64,000 bases of DNA from Hyphomicrobiales bacterium (GCA_900473175.1 UCKM01000010.1:1-64000); one strand, 5' to 3'. Positions 25,581-35,854 are shown, counted from the first letter of the stretch. The notes: generated by a model from the sequence alone, not told the origin. A program made the numbers and translations.

Positions 25581-26981
25581 ATGTTCCTGTCGGTTTTCGA
25601 TCTTTATAAAATCGGCATTGGTCCTTCGAGTTCTCACACCATGGGGCCGATGACGGCTGGAAGTCTGTTTCTCTCTGAGCTGAAGAGTGGGCAGTGGCCG
25701 CGTCCGACTGGGGTCAAGGTCGACAGGCTGCGCGTGCACCTGCACGGATCGCTTGCCTTTACCGGCATCGGCCATGCAACCGACCGGGCGGTTATCCTCG
25801 GTCTATGCGGCCTCCTGCCTGCGACGGTCGATCCCGACGCGATGGACACCATGCTTGAGATCGTGAAACAGACCAAGCGCATTTCTCCCGAAGGCCACCC
25901 CTCCTATCGTTTCGACCCCGCCACTGACTTGATCATGGACCGGCGCACGCCGTTGCCGGGGCATGCCAATGGCATGGCCTTCGAAGCCTATGATGCCGAT
26001 GAACGGCTGTTGCTGCGCCGCGTCTTCTATTCGGTTGGCGGCGGCTTCGTCGTGACAGAAGAGGAACTGGAGGCGGCGAAGACCCGCTCGGCTCCGAAAG
26101 CCGAAGTGCCTGTTCCATTCCCCTTCATCAATGCTGCGCAGATGCTGAGCATGGCCAAGGCAAGCGGTTTGTCGATCGCCGAGATGAAGCGGCAAAATGA
26201 AGAAAAGTTCATGAGCCGGGACGAACTGAATGCAGGTCTTGACCGGATTTGGGCGGCTATGCGCTCCTGTATCGAGCGCGGGCTTGAGCAGGAAGGGATC
26301 ATGCCCGGCGGCCTCAAGGTCAAGCGCCGCGCTCGCTACCTGCATGATCGCCTGCAGGAGGAGTGGCGGCAGAACCGCATCAACCCGCTTCTCGCCAACG
26401 ACTGGCTCTCTGTCTACGCCATGGCTGTCAATGAAGAGAATGCTGCCGGCGGGCGGGTTGTCACGGCGCCGACCAATGGCGCGGCGGGCGTGGTTCCAGC
26501 TGTGCTGCGCTATTACCTGCACTTCCATGAAGATGCCGACGCCGATGGCATCCGCGACTTCCTGCTGACATCCGCGGCGATTGGCGGTGTGATCAAGCAT
26601 AACGCTTCAATTTCCGGCGCGGAGGTTGGCTGTCAGGGCGAAGTGGGATCGGCCTCGGCCATGGCGGCAGCGGGCCTTGCAGCCGTTCTTGGCGGTTCGC
26701 CGGAACAGATCGAGAATGCCGCAGAAATCGCGCTTGAACATCATTTGGGCATGACGTGCGATCCCGTTGCGGGCCTCGTGCAGGTGCCCTGCATCGAGCG
26801 TAATGCCCTTGGTGCCGTGAAGGCGGTGACTGCCGCCTCCCTGGCTGTCAAGGGCGACGGCACGCACTTTGTTCCCCTCGATGCCTGTATCGAGACGATG
26901 CGCCAGACGGGCGTCGACATGAACGAGCGGTACAAGGAGACCAGTCTTGGTGGTCTCGCCGTCAACGTTGTCGAGTGCTGA
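25581..26981 (+). CDS. sdaA: L-serine ammonia-lyase (L-serine dehydratase), single chain
   Basis: A 466-residue iron-sulfur serine dehydratase. [13 protein letters not shown] near the N-terminus is the beta-domain signature; the C-terminal alpha domain has the [4Fe-4S] cysteines in [18 protein letters not shown] and QVPCIERNA, with the substrate loop [13 protein letters not shown]. It deaminates L-serine to pyruvate. It would be a natural exit for glycine-derived serine from the betaine pathway, but it is not in that operon. Length equals that of single-chain family members. Confidence 0.93.
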   Translation: MFLSVFDLYKIGIGPSSSHTMGPMTAGSLFLSELKSGQWPRPTGVKVDRLRVHLHGSLAFTGIGHATDRAVILGLCGLLPATVDPDAMDTMLEIVKQTKRISPEGHPSYRFDPATDLIMDRRTPLPGHANGMAFEAYDADERLLLRRVFYSVGGGFVVTEEELEAAKTRSAPKAEVPVPFPFINAAQMLSMAKASGLSIAEMKRQNEEKFMSRDELNAGLDRIWAAMRSCIERGLEQEGIMPGGLKVKRRARYLHDRLQEEWRQNRINPLLANDWLSVYAMAVNEENAAGGRVVTAPTNGAAGVVPAVLRYYLHFHEDADADGIRDFLLTSAAIGGVIKHNASISGAEVGCQGEVGSASAMAAAGLAAVLGGSPEQIENAAEIALEHHLGMTCDPVAGLVQVPCIERNALGAVKAVTAASLAVKGDGTHFVPLDACIETMRQTGVDMNERYKETSLGGLAVNVVEC

Positions 26982-27193
26982 AACAATACTCTCAAAAATA
27001 CCGAATATTCTGGTTGGAGACGGGCAAACCGCCTGTCTTGTGCATGTCCTCTGACACGCAATAGGCGTTGTTTCGTTGAAAACTGTTTCATCAAATCAAG
27101 TAAAGTCAGGGCCGCAAATGCTTGCCATAGTCTTCGTCCCGCCCGGTGAGGAGGAAATAGCCGGGCACACAAAGGTATTGGGAGGACTTTACC

Positions 27194-28726
27194 TTGGAAG
27201 CCAACTTGATAGGGACGTCGCTGCTTCAGCGACCTGAAGACGAGAATCTCGGCATTGGCGCTAATCTTGCCTATGGCCTGCAGCACGTTCTCACCATGTA
27301 TGGCGGGATTATCGCCGTACCGCTCATCGTCGGACAGGCCGCCGGCCTGTCGCCGAATGAAATCGGCCTGCTGATCGCCGCCTCGCTCTTTGCTGGTGGT
27401 CTGGCGACGATCCTTCAAACAATCGGACTTCCATTTTTCGGCTGCCAGCTGCCCCTCGTCCAGGGCGTGTCATTCTCAGGTGTGGCAACCATGGTCGCCA
27501 TCGTCAGCGGTGGCGGCGGCATGGACGCGGTCCTTGGAGCGGTCATGGCGGCTTCCCTGGTCGGATTGCTGATAACGCCGATCTTCTCCAGGATCACCAA
27601 ATTCTTTCCGCCCCTGGTCACCGGGATCGTCATTACGACGATCGGGCTCACCCTGATGCCCGTTGCCGTGCGCTGGGCGATGGGCGGCAACAGCAATGCA
27701 CCGGACTTCGGTAGTACCGCCAACATCGAACTTGCAGCCGTGACGCTGGCCGTGGTGCTGCTTCTCAGCAAGCTTGGCAGCGCAACGATCTCGCGCCTCT
27801 CCATCCTGCTTGCCATTGTAATCGGGACAATCATCGCGCTCGCACTCGGCATGAGCGACTTTTCGAAGGTCGCGCAAGGACCTCTCGTGGCATTTCCGAC
27901 GCCGTTTCACTTTGGCGTTCCGACCTTTCAGATCGCAGCGATCATTTCGATGTTCATCGTCATCATGGTCACCCTTGTCGAGACATCGGCGGATATCCTT
28001 GCTGTCGGCGAGATCATCGAGACCAAGGTCGATTCAAAACGGCTGGGAAACGGACTGCGCGCCGACATGCTATCGAGCCTGATCGCGCCGATCTTCGGCT
28101 CCTTCACCCAGAGCGCCTTTGCGCAGAATGTGGGGTTGGTGGCGGTAACCGGGGTCAAGAGCCGCTACGTAGTCGCCACAGGCGGTCTCGTGCTCGTCAC
28201 ATTGGGCCTGCTGCCGGTGATCGGGCGCGTCGTTGCCGCGGTGCCCAGCGCGGTCCTCGGTGGAGCGGGGCTCGTCCTCTTTGGCACTGTCGCCGCCAGC
28301 GGCATCCGCACTCTGTCCAAAGTAAACTACAACAACAACATGAACCTCGTGATCGTGGCGACATCCATTGGGTTCGGCATGATCCCGATTGCCGCTCCGA
28401 CATTCTACGATCATTTCCCCGGCTGGTTTGCCACCATATTCCACTCCGGCATCAGCTCCGCCGCATTGATGGCCATCGCATTGAACCTCATTTTCAATCA
28501 CTTGACGGCAGGCAATTCAGACCAGCAGTCGGTCTTTGTCGCTGGCACCGAACGCACGCTCCGCTATCAGGACGTCGCCCAATTGCACGATGGCGATTAT
28601 TTCCTCAACGGGAAGCTCTATGACGCCAATGGCATTGAGGTGCCGGTAATCGCCCAGGATACCCAGATGGCAAACAACAAACGGCACTTCGAGCCAGCTG
28701 CGGTTGCCGCGCGAAGCAGCGGTTGA
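27194..28726 (+). CDS. NCS2-family nucleobase permease (xanthine/uric acid/uracil type)
   Basis: A 510-residue membrane protein with about fourteen hydrophobic segments. QHVLTMYGGIIAVPLIVG near the N-terminus and the later TFTQSAFAQNVGLVAVTG-like motif (here SFTQSAFAQNVGLVAVTG) are NCS2 signatures; the Q-N-x-G position is the substrate site. The start is TTG at 27194, set by GGAGG 8 bases upstream. Xanthine or urate is more likely than uracil from its length and TM1 sequence, but this is not certain. The 212 bases upstream hold AT-rich sequence without another gene. Confidence 0.88.
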   Translation: MEANLIGTSLLQRPEDENLGIGANLAYGLQHVLTMYGGIIAVPLIVGQAAGLSPNEIGLLIAASLFAGGLATILQTIGLPFFGCQLPLVQGVSFSGVATMVAIVSGGGGMDAVLGAVMAASLVGLLITPIFSRITKFFPPLVTGIVITTIGLTLMPVAVRWAMGGNSNAPDFGSTANIELAAVTLAVVLLLSKLGSATISRLSILLAIVIGTIIALALGMSDFSKVAQGPLVAFPTPFHFGVPTFQIAAIISMFIVIMVTLVETSADILAVGEIIETKVDSKRLGNGLRADMLSSLIAPIFGSFTQSAFAQNVGLVAVTGVKSRYVVATGGLVLVTLGLLPVIGRVVAAVPSAVLGGAGLVLFGTVAASGIRTLSKVNYNNNMNLVIVATSIGFGMIPIAAPTFYDHFPGWFATIFHSGISSAALMAIALNLIFNHLTAGNSDQQSVFVAGTERTLRYQDVAQLHDGDYFLNGKLYDANGIEVPVIAQDTQMANNKRHFEPAAVAARSSG

Positions 28727-28755
28727 GTTTGGTAAGCACCGTCAAACTGACAAGC

Positions 28756-28781
28756 GGGCCGGAACCTGAGGTTCCGGTCCC
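28756..28781. terminator. GC-rich hairpin after the permease
   Basis: GGGCCGGAACC and GGTTCCGGTCCC pair around a TGA loop with one bulge. It lies 30 bases after the permease stop and before the DUF1489 gene. No T-run follows, so termination is tentative. Confidence 0.45.
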
Positions 28782-28869
28782 ATTGATTCGAGAGGGCCAG
28801 ACCGGTGGAAATGTGGAGAAGCCTGCCGCAGCGGTTGACGCCACAAGCGGAAAGCGTAAATGCTTCCCC

Positions 28870-29307
28870 ATGGCTCTCAATCTTGTAAAACTCTGCGTTG
28901 GCTGCACCGCGATCGAAGATCTGGCGGCATGGATCGATTTTCGCCTGGAGGAGCGCCGCAGCGCCGGGCTGTCGGTCGAACAGTTCCACACCACCCGGAT
29001 GGTGCCCAAGCGTGTCGAGGAATTGCTTGACGGCGGGTCGCTCTATTGGGTCATCAAGGGCAACATCCAATGCCGTCAGCGGCTGACTGACATACGGACC
29101 TTCACCGACGATCAGGGCATTTCACGATGCCACCTGGTGCTCGAGCCACGCATTATTCCGACGGAATGGCAACCGCGCCGCGCGTTTCAGGGCTGGCGCT
29201 ATCTCACCCGCGACGACGCGCCCCTCGATGAGGGGCAGGGCAAATCCGGGCGGGCGAAGCTGCCACCAGAATTGCGCAACGAACTGGCTTCGCTCGGGCT
29301 TCTCTAG
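28870..29307 (+). CDS. DUF1489 family protein
   Basis: A 145-residue protein beginning MALNLVKLCVGCTAIEDL and containing TRMVPKRVEELLDGGSLYWV and RHLVLEP-like sequence (here CHLVLEPRIIPTEWQPRRAF), typical of DUF1489, a conserved alphaproteobacterial family of unknown function. A longer frame from 28723 adds 49 residues that overlap the permease end and a hairpin and do not look like family sequence, so I start at 28870. Confidence 0.85.
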   Translation: MALNLVKLCVGCTAIEDLAAWIDFRLEERRSAGLSVEQFHTTRMVPKRVEELLDGGSLYWVIKGNIQCRQRLTDIRTFTDDQGISRCHLVLEPRIIPTEWQPRRAFQGWRYLTRDDAPLDEGQGKSGRAKLPPELRNELASLGLL

Positions 29308-29574
29308 TCAGGAAATGCGCAGCCGCACCGCAGATACGCCGTTGCTTTTCTCCGAGCGGATTCGCAGTCGTACCGCGGGCATGGCCGCGCGTCGTGTCCG
29401 TGCGGCCTGACAGAGCAGCACATTCACCAGATCCATTGTCTTGAACGCCGCGTTGCCACGACGAAGGTCGGCGAGACGCAATGCAGCCTGTTGCAGGGCA
29501 TGCATCCCGAATAGCGATTTGGTTTCCCGGCCAATCAGGCCCGCCGGGTCATGTACTTCCGTGGTACTGGACAT
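29308..29574 (-). CDS. small hypothetical protein
   Basis: An 88-residue frame from the ATG at 29574, preceded by AAAGGG about 9 bases upstream. It contains a soluble helix-rich segment (MHALQQAALRLADLRRGNAA) and a basic C-terminus (RTRRAAMPAVRLRIRSEKS). I do not recognise a family. It ends exactly where the convergent DUF1489 gene ends, and starts 42 bases after the stop of the co-directional carboxypeptidase, which makes a real small gene plausible. Coding status remains unproven. Confidence 0.5.
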   Translation of the reverse strand: MSSTTEVHDPAGLIGRETKSLFGMHALQQAALRLADLRRGNAAFKTMDLVNVLLCQAARTRRAAMPAVRLRIRSEKSNGVSAVRLRIS

Positions 29575-29622
29575 TCGCAAAACCCTTTACTCTGTACACA
29601 CTGGGTCTTTCGGCATGTTGCC

Positions 29623-31050
29623 TTACGATTGCGGCGCGATCGCAAAGCAGTTGAAATTCTGACGCTTCAGTGCCGCACAAGCATTGTTCGCAGCCTTTGC
29701 CGACGTGATGCCGGTGAAGCGGGCGCGATGATATGTCTGCGACCCCTTCTGGAACTTCTCGGTGTAGGGCGAGAGCGAGGCGATCGGTCCACCGACCTGT
29801 GTTGCCGCCCTAGACAACATCGCCTTGGCTTCCTCGGGGCTGCCGACGGAGGCTATCTGTACCATCCAGCCGCCTGATGGCGCGGATGCGGTGGTGACCG
29901 GGTCGACCTCAGATACGTCTCCTTCACCGATTTCGGCCTTGGGCGATGCCGCCGGTACGGCGAGGATACGTGCGGCCGTCGAGGGCACTGGCGTCGGGGC
30001 GGCATAAGCGGTGACCACATCCTCGGCCGGGGCCATGGCCTCCTCGCGTTTAACCGGCACGGGAACCGGAGCATTGGCGCTGTCGGGCAGATCGATGGCC
30101 GCGACCTCGGCTTTGCTGTTCTTACGCGATGCGATCAGATTGCCGCCATCACGGCGCGAGGCGGCAGGCAAATATTGCTCGATCAGCTTTGCCATCTGTG
30201 CGTCGCGCGCGCCGCCGCTTGTCCCGCCCATGACCACTGCGACGAGTTTCTTGCCGTCGACATTGACCGAGCTTACGAGGTTGAAACCAGAGGCGCGGGT
30301 ATAGCCGGTCTTGATGCCGTCGACGCCGCGCACCTTGCCGAGCAGCCGATTGTGGCCAACGATGCGGCGACCCTGATAGCTGAAGCTGCGCGTGGAAAAA
30401 TAGTCGTAATACTGCGGAAAGTGTTCACGAAGCGCGATGCCGAGGAGTGCAAGGTCGCGGGCCGAAGATCGCTGTTGCGGATCCGGCAAGCCATTGGCAT
30501 TGCGGAATTGGGTATTTCGCATCCCGAGCTGCCGCGCCTTGTTGGTCATCATGACGGCGAAGCGTTGCTCGGAACCGCCGAGATATTCCCCGATCGCGGT
30601 GGCGGAGTCGTTCGCCGACTTCGTGATCAGCGAAAGGATCGCAGCTTCGGCACTGATCGACTGGCCCGGCCGAAATCCGACTTTCGTCGGCGGTTGACCG
30701 GCTGCATAGGCCGAAACAGGGATAGGTGTTGACTTCGAGACCTTACCCGAGGCCATAGCCTCGAACAGCATGTACAGTGTCATCATTTTTGTCAGTGATG
30801 CCGGAAATCGCTGCGCATCCGGATTCAGCTGGTAGAGCGTCTTGCCGGTGTTGGCGTCGACGACGATTGCGGATGCCTTCGTATCGGCAGCCGCCTCGGT
30901 GACCCCGGAAAGGCCTACCCCCGAAACCAACGTCAGGGCAAAGAATGCATGAGCCACTTTTTTGATTAATGTATAGTTTTGGCGGGCCGTATGGAGCACA
31001 ATCAACACCTGTTCGATATGCGGGTAGGGATTCAGTTGACGGTAAGACAC
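29623..31050 (-). CDS. D-alanyl-D-alanine carboxypeptidase with C-terminal SPOR domain
   Basis: Up to 475 residues. A signal-like hydrophobic segment (AHAFFALTLVSGVGLSG) precedes a peptidase S11 domain with all three penicillin-binding motifs: SLTKM, SAN (KSANDSA) and KTG (GIKTGYT). A proline/alanine-rich linker leads to a SPOR domain (GGWMVQIASVGSPEEAKAML) that binds denuded septal glycan. The enzyme trims the fifth D-Ala of peptidoglycan stem peptides in the periplasm. The frame opens with GTG at 31050, but the true start may lie 20-30 codons further in, just before the signal segment, because no ribosome site is clear. Confidence 0.9.
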   Translation of the reverse strand: MSYRQLNPYPHIEQVLIVLHTARQNYTLIKKVAHAFFALTLVSGVGLSGVTEAAADTKASAIVVDANTGKTLYQLNPDAQRFPASLTKMMTLYMLFEAMASGKVSKSTPIPVSAYAAGQPPTKVGFRPGQSISAEAAILSLITKSANDSATAIGEYLGGSEQRFAVMMTNKARQLGMRNTQFRNANGLPDPQQRSSARDLALLGIALREHFPQYYDYFSTRSFSYQGRRIVGHNRLLGKVRGVDGIKTGYTRASGFNLVSSVNVDGKKLVAVVMGGTSGGARDAQMAKLIEQYLPAASRRDGGNLIASRKNSKAEVAAIDLPDSANAPVPVPVKREEAMAPAEDVVTAYAAPTPVPSTAARILAVPAASPKAEIGEGDVSEVDPVTTASAPSGGWMVQIASVGSPEEAKAMLSRAATQVGGPIASLSPYTEKFQKGSQTYHRARFTGITSAKAANNACAALKRQNFNCFAIAPQS

Positions 31051-31175
31051 ATCAGATTGATTGCTTGGACTTTAGCCGTATCAGCGTTACCAAACTGTTT
31101 ATGGTAACCAGCAGGTTCACGTTTTCCGGGGCTTTAAACTCAAAATTTATCTGGATATTGCATTGCAGCATAAAA

Positions 31176-31204
31176 TTGACTTTTTGTGCGGCGCACACTA
31201 GATC
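31176..31204 (+). promoter_or_regulatory. candidate phasin promoter with TGC/GCA repeats
   Basis: TTGACT (31176-31181), 17 bases, then TAGATC (31199-31204) gives a plausible promoter 40 bases before the phasin start. The spacer contains the palindrome GTGCGGCGCAC, and TTGCATTGCAGCA lies just upstream. PhaR-type repressors of phasin genes favour TGC...GCA sites, so an operator is possible. Confidence 0.4.
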
Positions 31205-31244
31205 AAAGCCCAGCTAAACAACCAGCGCGTGGAAGGATCCCATC

Positions 31245-31577
31245 ATGGCCACACCGTTCGAAACTCTGAACGATTCAAGCAAGGAATTCATCAGCAGCAC
31301 GATGAAGAGCGTATCGGCGCTTACCGAGGGATTGCAGACGATCGCAAACGAGGCGGCTGAATACTCAAAACGGTCTTTCAATGAAGGTTCGATGTTAATT
31401 GAGAAGCTTGCTTCGATAAAATCGCCCGAACAGGCGTTCGAGACTCACAACACGTTCTCGAAGAAGGCCTATGAGAGCTTTGTTGCCCAGGCGACGAAGT
31501 TCAGCGAGCTTTATGCCGACCTCGCAAAGGAAGCCTACAAGCCCTACGAGGCGGCCGTCGCCAGGGTCGCGAAATAG
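31245..31577 (+). CDS. phasin family protein
   Basis: A 110-residue, almost wholly helical amphipathic protein (SVSALTEGLQTIANEAAEYS, SPEQAFETHNTFSKKAYE, AYKPYEAAVARVAK) matching the Phasin_2 family. Phasins coat polyhydroxyalkanoate granules or act as stress-linked surfactants. AAGGA is 8 bases before the ATG. It stands alone between its own promoter region and a strong terminator. No PHA synthase gene is in the window. Confidence 0.88.
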   Translation: MATPFETLNDSSKEFISSTMKSVSALTEGLQTIANEAAEYSKRSFNEGSMLIEKLASIKSPEQAFETHNTFSKKAYESFVAQATKFSELYADLAKEAYKPYEAAVARVAK

Positions 31578-31606
31578 GTCCAGACCCGCTTCAATCGCGT
31601 TCGAAG

Positions 31607-31637
31607 GTCCGGTTGCCCGTGCAGCCGGACTTTTTTT
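31607..31637 (+). terminator. Rho-independent terminator after the phasin gene
   Basis: GTCCGGTTGC (31607-31616) and GCAGCCGGAC (31621-31630) pair over 10 bases with one G-T pair and a 4-base loop, followed by seven T residues. Confidence 0.9.
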
Positions 31638-31776
31638 ATTGCCGCATGGCAATTGGGACTTTGCAACTGCAACTTGATATTGCAAGCTTCCGGAGAGGGC
31701 TTAAAATCGGCTCGTTGCGACCTACATAGAATGCATGGAGCGACAGATAGCTGTCAGGATACGGGTGTCGGAAGAT

Positions 31777-32130
31777 ATGAAGCGGTTTTCACCCATTATG
31801 CAGGATGAGGACAAGGGTGGTGGCAATGGTCCCGGACGGGGAACCGCTGTTATCACCCGGACCAAACCCAAACTGAAAAAACCTAGTCTTTATCGCGTGT
31901 TGCTTCTCAATGACGATTACACTCCCATGGAATTCGTCATTCATGTTCTGGAGCGTTTTTTCCAGAAGAACAGAGAAGATGCTACACGCATCATGCTCCA
32001 TGTGCATAATCATGGTGTCGGAGAATGTGGTGTCTTTACCTATGAGGTCGCGGAGTCCAAGATGACTCAAGTCATGGACTATGCGCGGCAAAACCAACAT
32101 CCGCTGCAATGCGTGATGGAGAAAAAGTGA
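31777..32130 (+). CDS. clpS: ATP-dependent Clp protease adaptor ClpS
   Basis: About 117 residues. The conserved core [20 protein letters not shown], the histidine-bearing [13 protein letters not shown] region and the ending [10 protein letters not shown] define ClpS, the N-end-rule adaptor that delivers N-degron substrates to ClpA. The flexible N-terminus is glycine-rich. Start is uncertain among 31735, 31777 and 31798. It lies 6 bases before clpA and is surely co-transcribed with it. Confidence 0.93.
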   Translation: MKRFSPIMQDEDKGGGNGPGRGTAVITRTKPKLKKPSLYRVLLLNDDYTPMEFVIHVLERFFQKNREDATRIMLHVHNHGVGECGVFTYEVAESKMTQVMDYARQNQHPLQCVMEKK

Positions 32131-32136
32131 GGTTTC

Positions 32137-34605
32137 ATGCCATCTTTCTCACCCAGTCTTGAGCGGGCCCTCCATCAGGCGCTGACGATTGCGAACGAGC
32201 ATCATCATGAATATGCGACGCTGGAGCATTTGCTCCTCGCGCTGATCGATGATCAGGATGCAAGCAGTGTCATGCGCGCCTGCAATGTCGACCTCGCTCA
32301 GTTGACGCGCACCGTGACCGACTATGTCGATCACGAACTGGATAACCTTGTTACGGGCTACGACGAAGACTCGAAGCCGACGGCAGCGTTCCAGCGTGTA
32401 ATTCAACGTGCCGTCATCCATGTCCAATCCTCCAACCGCGAAGAGGTGACCGGGGCCAATGTCCTTGTTGCCATTTTCGCCGAGCGGGAAAGCCACGCGG
32501 CCTTCTTCCTGCAGGAACAGCAAATGACCCGTTACGACGCGGTCAATTATATTTCGCACGGGATCTCCAAGCGCCCCGGCGCATCGGAGCCGCGCACGCC
32601 GCTGGGTACCGAGAGCAACAACGAAGAAAGCCATGCTTCGGAGTCCGATGAGGGCACCAAGAAAAAGCAGGACGCGCTGACCGCCTATTGCAACAATCTC
32701 AATGAACGGGCCAAAGCGGGCAAGATTGATCCGCTGATCGGCCGCGACCAGGAGATCAACCGCACGATCCAGATCCTGTGCCGCCGTTCGAAGAACAACC
32801 CGCTCTATGTCGGCGATCCCGGCGTGGGCAAGACGGCGATCGCGGAAGGCCTCGCCAAGCGCATCGTCGAAGGCAAGGTGCCGAACGTCCTGAAGGATGC
32901 AACGGTATTTTCGCTCGACATGGGAACGTTGCTTGCCGGTACCCGCTATCGCGGTGATTTCGAAGAACGCCTGAAACAGGTGATCAAGGAACTGGAAGAA
33001 TATCCGGGTGCCGTTCTCTTCATTGATGAAATTCACACGATCATCGGTGCGGGAGCGACGTCGGGAGGCGCGATGGATGCATCGAATCTGTTGAAGCCTG
33101 CGCTGTCATCAGGTTCGATTCGCTGTATCGGTTCAACGACTTACAAGGAGTTTCGCCAGTTCTTCGAGAAGGACAGGGCGCTTGTACGGCGTTTCCAGAA
33201 GATCGATGTCAACGAGCCGTCCATTCCTGATGCAATCGAAATCATGAAGGGATTGCGGCCTTATTTCGAGGACTTCCACAAGGTCAAGTACACCGTGGAG
33301 GCGATCAAATCGGCTGTGGAATTGTCCGCCCGCTACATCAATGATCGCAAATTGCCGGACAAGGCAATCGATGTGATTGACGAGACGGGGGCAAGCCAGA
33401 TGCTGCTGCCCGAATCGAAACGCAAGAAGTCGATCGGCGTGAAGGAGATCGAGGCGACCATCGCCACGATGGCCCGTATTCCGCCGAAGACTGTGTCGAA
33501 AGATGACGAGGCGGTTCTGTCCAATCTTGAGGCGGAACTGAAACGCGTCGTCTACGGCCAGGATCTTGCCATCGAAGCGCTGTCGTCATCGATCAAGCTG
33601 GCACGTGCCGGCCTGCGCGAACCCGAAAAGCCGATCGGCTCGTACCTGTTCTCCGGTCCGACGGGCGTCGGCAAGACCGAAGTGGCAAAGCAGCTCGCCT
33701 TGTCGCTCGGGGTTGAACTGCTGCGCTTCGACATGTCCGAATATATGGAGCGTCACACCGTTTCACGGTTGCTCGGCGCGCCTCCCGGCTATGTCGGATT
33801 CGATCAGGGTGGCCTGCTCACCGACGGCGTCGATCAGCATCCGCATTGCGTGCTGCTGCTCGACGAGATCGAAAAGGCGCATCCCGACCTGTTCAACATC
33901 CTGTTGCAGGTCATGGATCACGGCAAGCTTACCGACCATAACGGCAAGCAGATCGATTTCCGCAACGTCATCCTGATCATGACGACCAATGCGGGCGCGT
34001 CCGATATGGCAAGGGCAGCCATCGGCTTCGGCTCTTCACGGCGTGAAGGTGACGATATGGAAGCGATCAACCGGTTGTTCACACCGGAGTTCCGCAACCG
34101 TCTCGATGCGATCATTCCGTTTGGTGCATTGCCGGTGCCTGTCATTCACCAGGTGGTACAGAAGTTCGTCATTCAGCTTGAGGCACAGCTTGCCGATCGA
34201 GGTGTGACATTCGATCTGCAGCAGGATGCAATCGCCTGGCTCGCCGACAAGGGCTATGATGATCGGATGGGTGCCCGGCCATTGGCTCGGGTCATTCAGG
34301 AGCACATCAAGAAGCCACTCGCCGACGAGGTTCTGTTTGGCAAACTGAAGAAGGGCGGCACCGTTCGTGTTTCGGTTGCGGCCAAGCCTGACGGTTCGCA
34401 AGGGCTGGTGCTCGACTATCTTGCCGATGAGGTGGTGGTTAAGCCGAAGAAGGAAATCCCGGTCGACAAGAAGCCGGTCGCCAAGCGTAAGCCTGCGCCG
34501 AAGAAACCGGCGCTTGAGAAAGCCGGCGCCGGGTTTGTGACCAGCGGACCGACCGCCCTGCCTTCACGCAAGGCTTCGGTACCCAAAGTGCCACGCAAAA
34601 AGTAA
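32137..34605 (+). CDS. clpA: ATP-dependent Clp protease ATP-binding subunit ClpA
   Basis: An 822-residue AAA+ unfoldase: N-terminal Clp_N repeats that bind ClpS ([16 protein letters not shown]), D1 with Walker [10 protein letters not shown] and Walker [10 protein letters not shown], and D2 with GPTGVGKTE and [12 protein letters not shown]. It partners ClpP for protein degradation in the cytoplasm. The C-terminus carries a lysine/proline-rich extension ([18 protein letters not shown]) longer than in enterobacterial ClpA and common in rhizobia. GAGG precedes the ATG by six bases. Confidence 0.97.
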   Translation: MPSFSPSLERALHQALTIANEHHHEYATLEHLLLALIDDQDASSVMRACNVDLAQLTRTVTDYVDHELDNLVTGYDEDSKPTAAFQRVIQRAVIHVQSSNREEVTGANVLVAIFAERESHAAFFLQEQQMTRYDAVNYISHGISKRPGASEPRTPLGTESNNEESHASESDEGTKKKQDALTAYCNNLNERAKAGKIDPLIGRDQEINRTIQILCRRSKNNPLYVGDPGVGKTAIAEGLAKRIVEGKVPNVLKDATVFSLDMGTLLAGTRYRGDFEERLKQVIKELEEYPGAVLFIDEIHTIIGAGATSGGAMDASNLLKPALSSGSIRCIGSTTYKEFRQFFEKDRALVRRFQKIDVNEPSIPDAIEIMKGLRPYFEDFHKVKYTVEAIKSAVELSARYINDRKLPDKAIDVIDETGASQMLLPESKRKKSIGVKEIEATIATMARIPPKTVSKDDEAVLSNLEAELKRVVYGQDLAIEALSSSIKLARAGLREPEKPIGSYLFSGPTGVGKTEVAKQLALSLGVELLRFDMSEYMERHTVSRLLGAPPGYVGFDQGGLLTDGVDQHPHCVLLLDEIEKAHPDLFNILLQVMDHGKLTDHNGKQIDFRNVILIMTTNAGASDMARAAIGFGSSRREGDDMEAINRLFTPEFRNRLDAIIPFGALPVPVIHQVVQKFVIQLEAQLADRGVTFDLQQDAIAWLADKGYDDRMGARPLARVIQEHIKKPLADEVLFGKLKKGGTVRVSVAAKPDGSQGLVLDYLADEVVVKPKKEIPVDKKPVAKRKPAPKKPALEKAGAGFVTSGPTALPSRKASVPKVPRKK

Positions 34606-34609
34606 CCAG

Positions 34610-34638
34610 AAAAGGCCGCCCATGAGGCGGCCTTTTTC
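34610..34638 (+). terminator. Rho-independent terminator after clpA
   Basis: AAAAGGCCGCC (34610-34620), loop CATGA, GGCGGCCTTTT (34626-34636) form an 11-base-pair stem followed by more T residues, four bases after the clpA stop. Confidence 0.93.
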
Positions 34639-34673
34639 TTGCCCGCATGCGCCGTTCCGTCTATCGCTGAATA

Positions 34674-35428
34674 ATGTCCCATTCAGAAGTTCCCACCCAA
34701 CAATTCGATGATGATTTAAGGACCCGCATCTCGTGGTTCCTGTCAGGTGCATCCCAGATTGGCAGTATTCCCGCCTTGATCCTCATGACCGCGCATGTGG
34801 GCTTTGCCGGACTTGCCAGCGAAAATGGCATTTCCGTGCTGCAGGCTATGTTCATGGTCGCGACCATCTGGGCGTTGCCTGCGAACATCGTTTTGATCGG
34901 AGCGATTTCTGGCGGATATTCAGTCATCGGAGCGGCGATTGCAGTGGCGCTGTCCTCGATTCGCTTCGTGCCAATGGTGGCCGCTTTCGTGCCTGAGATG
35001 CGCGGGCCGAAGTCGCGTAAGATCGTACTCCTGTTCCTGTCGCATTTTATCGCCGTAACGGCGTGGGTTCTGGGCATGGAGCATTTGAGGAATGTGCCGG
35101 TCCACATGCGCACAAGCTATTTTGCCGGTCTGGGCATAACGCTGACCACGGCACGCTTGCCGTCGGCTTGGTCTTTTTCCTGTCGACCGACTTTCCGCCG
35201 ATCGTTTTTGCCGCGCTGTTCTTTCTCACGCCAATGTACTTTCTTGCCTCGCTCTGGGGCTCGGCGCGTGACCGGACGATTCACGTTGCCATGGTGTCGG
35301 GGCTGGCGCTTTTTCCACTGATCCACCACATCGCTCCCGCCTATGATCTGCTGCTCACGGGCCTTGCTGGTGGCGCCGTTACGATGGCGTTTCTTCACTG
35401 GACAAGAGCACGGGCGAGGGCGTCATGA
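34674..35428 (+). pseudogene. azlC: azlC branched-chain amino acid permease large subunit, frameshifted
   Basis: The first part (MSHSEVPTQQFDDDL to YFAGLGITL) is a clear AzlC membrane protein with FLSGASQIGSI and the helical RFVPMVAAFVPEMRGPK. After about 35145 the same frame turns to arginine/serine-rich nonsense, while another frame resumes with TLAVGLVFFLSTDFPPIVF and runs to a stop at 35428 that overlaps the azlD start as ATGA. One base lost (or two gained) near 35125-35165 explains this. AzlCD exports branched-chain amino acids, so the pair is probably inactive unless this is a sequencing error. There is no homopolymer or slippery site at the break. Confidence 0.8.
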
Positions 35429-35775
35429 CGTGGCAGAGCCTTCCCGAATGGTGGTGGCCATATCTGTTCATCCTGATGGCCGGCTGGTTGCCAACCGATA
35501 TCTGGCGCTGGATCGGTATTCTTATTGGCGGGCGAGTCCGTGAAGACTCCGAAGCCCTCATTATTGTCAGAGCCGTCGCCACCGCGCTCGTTGCAGGGGT
35601 CATCGCGCAGCTCATCCTTTATCCGAGCGGGTCGCTGGCCGAGTCGTCGATGATCCTGCGCATCGGTGCTGCTGCCGCCGGTTTTGCGGCATATCTCTGC
35701 CTCGGCCGGCGTGTGATCGTGGGTGTCCTGGTTGCAGAGGTCATTCTGATAAGCGGGCTACTTCTCAGTCTTTAG
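35425..35775 (+). CDS. azlD: AzlD branched-chain amino acid transport small subunit
   Basis: A 116-residue protein with four hydrophobic helices (WWPYLFILMAGWLPTDIWRW at the N-terminus, VIVGVLVAEVILISGLLL at the C-terminus), matching AzlD. It works with AzlC as an exporter for branched-chain amino acids. Its ATG overlaps the stop of the azlC second frame, showing the operon was built around an intact azlC. Confidence 0.87.
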   Translation: MTWQSLPEWWWPYLFILMAGWLPTDIWRWIGILIGGRVREDSEALIIVRAVATALVAGVIAQLILYPSGSLAESSMILRIGAAAAGFAAYLCLGRRVIVGVLVAEVILISGLLLSL

Positions 35776-35854
35776 CTAAAGATTAAGCCAATCGCTTAAC
35801 GCGATTCACATTCGTGCAGGATAGGTTTCCGCCAATATATTCGGGAGCCGTTCG

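Noticed and set aside
28723-28869. Longer N-terminus for the DUF1489 protein
   Set aside because: The 49 extra residues span a GC hairpin and the permease end and do not look like the family; the internal ATG gives the family N-terminus.
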